Shown here one piece after another: positions 57,431 through 64,000 of a stretch of DNA of 64,000 nt; position 1 is the stretch's first letter; each line of letters starts with the position of its first letter. The position numbers were made by a program, and so were the translations under genes. The notes below the pieces were generated by a model. The model was not told where the DNA came from. It was given only the letters and a program-made list of their open reading frames with translations, and ran no database searches. The stretch spans positions 1 through 64,000 of the forward strand of contig CAJNDS010002629.1 in NCBI GenBank assembly GCA_905221605.1. The letters are read 5' to 3'. The stretch comes from Symbiodinium natans. Lineage: Eukaryota; Sar; Dinophyceae; Suessiales; Symbiodiniaceae.

Positions 57431-60400
57431 GTCCCAGTTCTCTGCTGGACCTGTACTGGAAGACGTCTTAGGGAGTGGGCTGGAGCCAAAGCAATTATGC
57501 ACGCTGCACTTAGACAAAGAATGCAGAGGTGCCGGCTCTCGAGAGAGCTTGAGAGACGCCAAGATGTGTGGGCAAGGTCTACATGCAGTGAATGACTGAA
57601 TTGGAACTTAAAGTCTTGTGCCGGGGTTGTCGTCCCACCAACAGGACGGATTGAGGCTGGACATGGCTAGACCCTACATGACCCTGCCAAGCCGTGGAGT
57701 CATGGAGCCCTTGACTTGTAGGCCATTGTAGGCTCAACGTTCGTGGAATGTGTTGGAGGGTCAGAATCTAGAGCACAACAGGATTCCGGCGTCCTTGAGC
57801 TTTGGGTTTGGGTGGTTTGCCATGTGGTTCTTGGATGCATCTCAACCACAAATCTAGGTCGCGAAGGCCCAACTTGCAATTGCTTGAGGTCCATTTCTTG
57901 GCAGTCACGGAGCCACTATGGACCGCTGCCGATCCAGACAAGGCCTCAGTTGTTCTAGTCAGTTGCCATTCATGGCTGTTTTGGCATGTGATGGGTTTCT
58001 GAATGTTCTTGTGGTGGTTCTTTTCGGAGCCACAACACCCTGGCCGGGAACATCTATCTATGAGGGGCTGCGGTTTGCACACGGCTGTGCCAAGCAAGTG
58101 ACTGCCGTCTGTCCCCTGTGCTGGCAGCAGGATGGCCATTCCAGCAGTTGTCCCGGAGATGCCCAGGAGCAATTCGGGGGAGGGGGTCGCAACGCTATGG
58201 CTTATACATAAAAACTGCTTGCAGTGAACTTCGTAATCGAAACTAAAGCGTCAGGTATGGGGAGATTCCTAAATCTCGAGAAACCCTGCTCCATGTTCCT
58301 GAAGCTCCAGCTGCAAACCTAAAGACATCGGCCCCTGAAGGGCTCGGGTTCAGAGCATGGAGGCTAGTCAAACTTGGAGGGCTCTCAGCATTCGAGTTTG
58401 GGACCTTGGGGTTGCGTAAGGAGATGTGCGACGTCCCCGACGAACTGCAGCCACGTTGGGAATATTCGGACTTGAAGCGATTCTCTGCTGCATCTCTACA
58501 CTCACTGGGCATCTTGTGGTCAAGTGGTCCGCTACATCGGTGTTACAGCGAGCTACAGTGCCGCCGACAGAATCCCCCCATCTCGACGAGATTACAGTCA
58601 CGGTTCCTTTCACGAATCGCAGGACTTGGGATGACTCGCAACTTCTCCGACCTCGATTACGCGCGCGGAAATTATGCGGCCTCCCGACTCGGTTGCAGAG
58701 AGTCTCTCCACAGGATACCTTTGCTGAGGGTTGGCAAGGTGTCTGGAACTTTGCGCCATTTTGCAGCAGCTTAGCAGATGTACTTGCTGTCATTGAGCCA
58801 TAGTCCACTACTCGATTTTGCATCCACCTCATCTTCACGTATGACTTCTGGGCTCCAGTGTCTGAGGTTTATTTTCTGGAAGTGCGGACTCACAAGCAAT
58901 TTGCATAAGTTCCGGCTAAGTGCATGATAGGTAACCGGACATGCCCCAGTTTCTGAAGCCGATTGGTCGCCAGATGCATGGCTTCACTTCGAAAGACACC
59001 ATCAGCTTGGTGACGTTCCTTGCCAAGGCCCGGATTCAGCAGGGAGAACAGCATAGGTCGCATAGGTCAAGTCGGGGGGTGCTCAGGGACCGCGGCACTG
59101 TGCACATGTCGAGAGATGACCTGGCATCGATAGCAGGACCTAGCTGGCCATACTTCCCTGCACCTTTGCTTCTTCAACTAGCAAGATGGTAGCGCGAGGA
59201 GCATTCTTGGGCCATATTGGCCCGTGCGGCACTGACCCCACACAGCCTCGGCACTATCGAGCTCACAGTCCCTGCCTATGTTTCGTCTACTTTATGAAGA
59301 GCCGTCTCGTTTGCTGAGAGCTTGCTCGTTGCATTGACTTTAAATTCACGGAACAGGGCCTGCCCACCACTTCCCGCTGCTCAGGGTACGCATCCCTTTG
59401 GCGTGGAGCTGATTCCCAAAGACGTGCCTCTGCTGCAAGGATTCAGCTCCGATGTTGGCATAGCTTGGGCCAGGTATTTTGAGCTTGGGCTTGTCATTCA
59501 AGACCGCGTGGCCGGCCACAGAAGGAAGCAAGCAGGAATCACACAAGGGTCGAAGATTCTCGGGGCCTTGGCACTTACAACTTCCGAGACCTTCGTAGAG
59601 GCCGCTGGACTGGAGCCCAGCCATGTTTTCTGACAAGCAGCATCATAACCGAGAAGTGTGAGCCGGAGACAGCAAATCATATTGCGCCGCAGTAAGAAAC
59701 ATAAGAAACTGCGTACTGTTGGAACCAGGAAATAGGAGTCCAGCTGAAATGAGACGCCGTCGATACCAGAGAAACCGGGATTGCTGGAGACAGCTCATGT
59801 GACCCTTAAGTCGCTCTTCAACCCGAAGTTACCTCAGAGGCAGGCTCGAAGTTGCAGCACTTCGAGGAAGACCAGGACATGGAAGACCCCTGAGGAAATT
59901 GTCTCAGTTTCCTTTGGCGAAGTTAAGCGCTTGTCGGTCCTATCAGCTTCGCAATCAAAATTTAAAATTACGTGGTTCAGGCACTCTCAGCACAGGTGAC
60001 AAGACAAAGGAATTCGCATTTTGGGCTTCCGACTTCAGACGGGTGTTGCAATGAAAGTATGACATGATTTTTCGCGGTGGTTTGGCCAATGCTCGATGTT
60101 CGCTATTTCCTTGCTGTTTCTTTATTTCCGTTGGTATGATGTGGTTGGTAACTATCCGAATCCCTGGCTGATTGAACTTTTGTTATGTCACAGTGGACAT
60201 TCCAGAAAACGCTACTAACAGGACGGCTGGTACAGGGCCCAAAATCTTCTGCAGACCACCGATGACTTTCAGCAGCTTGCCACTTGTTGATCCCCGGTGT
60301 CATTCTTCTGCCTAGCACATGAGGCCAGCGAAAAGCATTCGGTCTTGGGGCCTTCCGAGTGGCTTCAGTGTCGACTGTCATGGGATGCCATAGAGCCTTT

Positions 60401-61026
60401 GCCAAAACACCATTGAAGCCGCGTTTGGGGCTGCGCTCGTAGACTGCAGCCCAACCCTGAGCTCGCAAGCAACTCATCGAAGATGTTGATGCATGCCTTT
60501 CAGCAGTTGTTGTTTTGGTACATTGGTCTTGCGCGCTCTTCGGCTGCGTCTGCTTCTACTCTTCTCTACAGCGTTTGTGGGTAGGTGGGTGGGGGTATGG
60601 GTCTGCATGCTCTTACCAGGTGTGCAGACAAGAGGCATCCCAGCGAAGAAGCAAGCCCCTCGACCCAAAACCCTTAAAGTTCCTTCTCAGCAAAGAGCCC
60701 CGGACTGCAGGGTTCGGTGGAATGAGAGTCTCGCGCAACTGACGTTCAGCTACCAGGCGCTGAATGCTTCACGAGCCACATGGGGATTTGTGAGCAATGC
60801 TCGTGTGATCTATGAGTGGTTTCGGATTCATGCAACTTCGGTTCAGTTCGTGCTGGAGTCGAGAGAGTCAGGGGCATGCCGCGGTTAAACTCAGATACGC
60901 CCTGAAGCCGAAGCACCCTCCCGCAGACCTGGAAAGCTCCAGGCTTTGCCTTGCTATGGCCTGGCGGATACTCGCTATGTCGAGGCGACGGCAAGGAGAT
61001 GTTGACGTGTAAAGTTGAGTTAACCC
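57431..61026. other. Unassigned region
   Basis: No gene recognised. Protein-like stretches without clear borders include 58417-58480 (+, EMCDVPDELQPRWEYSDL) and 60680-60880 (+, RVRWNESLAQLTFSYQALNA then ARVIYEWFRIHATSV). No repeats of note. Confidence 0.35.
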
Positions 61027-61190
61027 ATGGTTCTGGTGCTGCCAGCTGCGTTGGTTGATGTTCGCTCTGATCTGGCGCGTCCTCGAAACCTTAGAGAGGC
61101 CATGCCGCTGCGAGAAACATACATCAAGGACGCGCTTGAGGGACCTTTGCGTGAGAGGGGTGGTGCTGAAGGGCTTTTGCTGCTAGACAG
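61027..61190 (+). CDS. Candidate coding segment, unknown protein
   Basis: An ATG-led frame reading VLPAALVDVRSDLARPRNLR, EAMPLRETYIKDALEGPLRE and GAEGLLLLDRG. Composition and length favour real coding sequence. Borders are uncertain (the frame stays open to 61311). Family not recognised. Confidence 0.42.
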
Positions 61191-61311
61191 GGGCTTCACG
61201 AGAACCTTCATCTTGCAGAGAGCATGTAAATTTCCAAAGTCGAGCCGCCTCAGACTTTCAAAGGAGACCGATTCCCCGGAAGCGTGCTGCACACTCTGCC
61301 GCTTTGCTTGA

Positions 61312-64000
61312 TGCGGCTAGCTTTTTAACAACATTACTTGTGGCGCGACAGCTTCAGTGGCCAGGACGCAAAATCCCATCCTTGGCCATGCGCACGGCGT
61401 TCTGACTATGTATATATCTAGATGGTAGCATGGGCCAAGCACCTCCGCAGTGTGGGCGTCGGATGACAACATGTCCTAAGAGGGTGCTGAAACAGAAGCT
61501 TTGCCTCGAAGTAGCTCCTTGATTCTCGAAAAGGGCCTTGAAACTTCAGTGTCCGAGCCGAAACTCCTTTTCATAGTGCGGTAGTTTTCTGAGGCTACGC
61601 GGAGCAAGACTGTGAGGTCTGGATGTGGCTCGAGCGTCCTGTCGTGAATTTGGTCAAAAGTATAAAGGTGTCAGGATGCAATGCAGCAATGCATGATTCG
61701 CGCTCAAAGCAAAGGAGGGCTCGGCTTGGGACCAAGAGCTTGGAGTTTCCCTGTCAAGGTCGTTTAAGTTTGCAGACTTTAGGGGCAACTCAAACCCTCA
61801 TTTACCCATTGTTTACGTAGGGCGCCCTGTCACCATCTTCCGAAACTTGTAGGATTTCCAATTGCAAGTCGAAGGTCCGAGGTTCCTCGGGCTCTTCACC
61901 ACAGGCTTAAGCCAGTCAGACGATACCAACCTAAGCCCTCAGCCCTATAGCCTATAACCCAGTCTTGTGCGAGAACTTTTCAACCTAAGGGATGGTGCTG
62001 GTAAGACAGGCTGCTGGCTCGTCAAGGCGGGGAAGGGGAAAGCCAGGGCATCTAGAGAGCTTCCCAGAATATGGGCTCAATCATTATGCTGGCAAGCATA
62101 TCCCCCCCTTTCAAGCCCTAAAAGCGGGGAAGCCCCCCCGTCGCCCATCTGTCTATAATTATTTGTTGAGTCCGAGTCTTGTACGCTCCCCAACCAAGGG
62201 CTTGCCCAGAGAGTGTGTGGGGCATTCCATGCCCTAAATGCCTTGGTAAGCTGTTTGGGTCCCAAGCTTTGGGGCTCTCGGAGTTGGGGACTGCAAGTGT
62301 CATGGCGTTTTGGGTAATGTTCGTTCAATGCACCCTGCCCTTGAGGATGTCAGTGGCATCCGGGGCGACGCGCAGGGCGCCATGCTAGGCAGAATACGTG
62401 CTCACAGTTGATCACTCCGGGTTTCAAGCCGACCCTTCTGTCACATGGATGCTTAACAAATCGCAGGAGCAGGGGTGCCTACCGAAGGTTCGACTCGTCA
62501 TCAACGTACTTTTGCTGCCCAGAGAGCGCCAAAGTCCAAAGCCTCAACGCTGCTGTCCAAAAGCATCCATGTAACGACAGATGTTGCTCATGCTTCCTGG
62601 TTGCATCGACCTTCGGCTTTGTGAAGCAAAGCAGGGCCTGCTGCAGAGTGGTTTGCCTGTCGTGATATGTCCATCTGCCGCATAGGACCCGGCCAGACTT
62701 CTCCGATGGGCCTTGACGCTGAGAAGCCCATGTTGCCTACCTTGCGGCTGTATGGCTCAATGGCCATGAGGCATCGCGAAAGATTCGTGGGCCCAGGCCA
62801 TGCATTCCTTTTTTGGAGCGGGCATGATTTGGATGGAGGTCAGGTGTTTAAGTTGCGTTGTTGTCCACCTTCTTCGGGCGAGGTGCATCATCTTGGGGGC
62901 TTGCAAAGGGGTGCAGTGTATGCCATTGTCCTACCCAAGAATTACGAATCAATTGCCGGCAAAAGTTGGGGCATGCAACTGTGACTCGCGGTAGTGCTGG
63001 AAAACGCCAGTCAAGTCAAAAACGGTCGCGGTGGGCATTTCTGTGTCGCTGCGGAGCTACAAGGGTGGGGTGACCAGCCTCTTAGGGAAAAACCGTTATT
63101 AACAACGCAGCCCTGTTCTTCAACATATGTTGCATGCACACTTGCATGTAGCTCGAGCGTTTATGGATCAACCAGCAACCGCTCCGAGCAAGCATCCTTT
63201 TTCATTTTGCATGGCCGCACTTGCACAAGCCCAAATGCTAAACTAGCTTGGCAAAAGGCGAGGAGGTTTCAGAGCTGTTTCGAACAGTTTAGCCACCTTT
63301 CTCAGTGCAGTCGTCATCTGCCTGAGATTCTCATCGCAGTGTTCGGTCCGCCTAGCACAGCACTGCCAACAAGGTTCCTCCAACTCATGCCAGTTTGACT
63401 TCATGCAGCGGCCTTCATCTCATGATATCAGCCGAGCCTTGGGTACAGTGACAGGGATGCAGGTGTATGATTGGGGACTTCCCCATACCTCGAGGTTAAA
63501 CTGACGTCTATTAATTAAGCTTTGCGGGTCGAAAAAACATTTTTGCGGCACCGGTTGTTTTGTTTTTTGGCAAAGTGTAAATGCTGCTGAACACAGCGTG
63601 GGCAGGCCATGGATCGTTTTCGAGCTCTGCGATTTGCCGGCACCCTAGCCTACCAAGCAAGACACGCACAGGGTTTATAGTGGTTTGTAATTGCCACAGG
63701 TGCAGGAACTGGAAACTGCGAAAGCCCAGCACACTACTGAGTTCACTACCCGTACGTTCATCGGCGAGGGTTAGGGGGCGGTTTTTGAGCACCCCAGTTC
63801 CTTTGAACGAGCTGTGGCTGCAAGGGTCGCCAGAAAGAACTGGTCGTTATAGCAGCATATGGAAACACGCTAGCTGCCACTAGCTTGTGCTTAAAACCCT
63901 AGAAGTAGCGAAATCAACTCTAGGGCCCATGTGCTCTCGTCTCGAGTTGCCGCTCTGCTGGCATCTGCTTAAGTCATTGCTGAGGCTCTCCAGATTTTTA
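61312..64000. other. Unassigned right end of the window
   Basis: Nothing firmly assignable. The + frame 62667-62984 contains MLPTLRLYGSMAMRHRERFV and HDLDGGQVFKLR, which may be part of an exon; no family recognised and no repeats of note. Confidence 0.35.

Overview
The window looks like nuclear DNA of a dinoflagellate, most likely of the intron-rich Symbiodiniaceae/Suessiales type. No bacterial-style operon, RNA gene or CRISPR is visible. Three of the four recognisable genes are split into tiny exons (13-170 nt). The exons join in phase only if splice donors are GT, GC or GA, and acceptors are AG usually followed by G. Those donor classes are an established dinoflagellate trait. All four genes lie on the + strand, matching the unidirectional gene blocks of these genomes. 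The sequence also carries long microsatellite tracts and one 100-N assembly gap (53480-53579).

Layout. (1) About 1295-3280: the catalytic domain and stop codon of a PARP-type ADP-ribosyltransferase, rebuilt from eight exons including one of 13 nt; its 5' part is unresolved. (2) 5322-21076: a very large gene of at least 32 small exons that first encodes an Hsp110-type chaperone and then, with no visible break, a TPR module that appears to keep all five carboxylate-clamp residues. (3) 21956-23702: nine 196-bp tandem repeats. (4) 23952-29713: a two-exon gene for a protein of about 1343 residues with several cyclic-nucleotide-binding-like domains; its only intron holds a 1.2-kb CTA-rich array with 18 exact TACTAAC units. 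(5) 29.7-41.4 kb: mostly unassigned sequence with isolated exon-like segments. (6) 41.4-45.2 kb: simple repeats and GC-rich minisatellites, strongly C+A-biased on the + strand. (7) 45631 to at least 48974: the N-terminal glutamine-amidotransferase part of an asparagine-synthetase-like gene; one intron holds a TAGGCCTAC repeat array enclosing a 573-bp near-perfect palindrome. (8) 49-64 kb: unassigned sequence with repeats, the gap, and a few exon-like pieces.

The genes do not form one pathway. Hsp110-TPR is a proteostasis factor, PARP a protein/NAD modifier, the CNBD protein a probable signalling protein, and the synthetase-like protein belongs to nitrogen metabolism. Exon models were made by eye from reading frame, splice phase and family motifs. 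Where an exon was not found this is stated.
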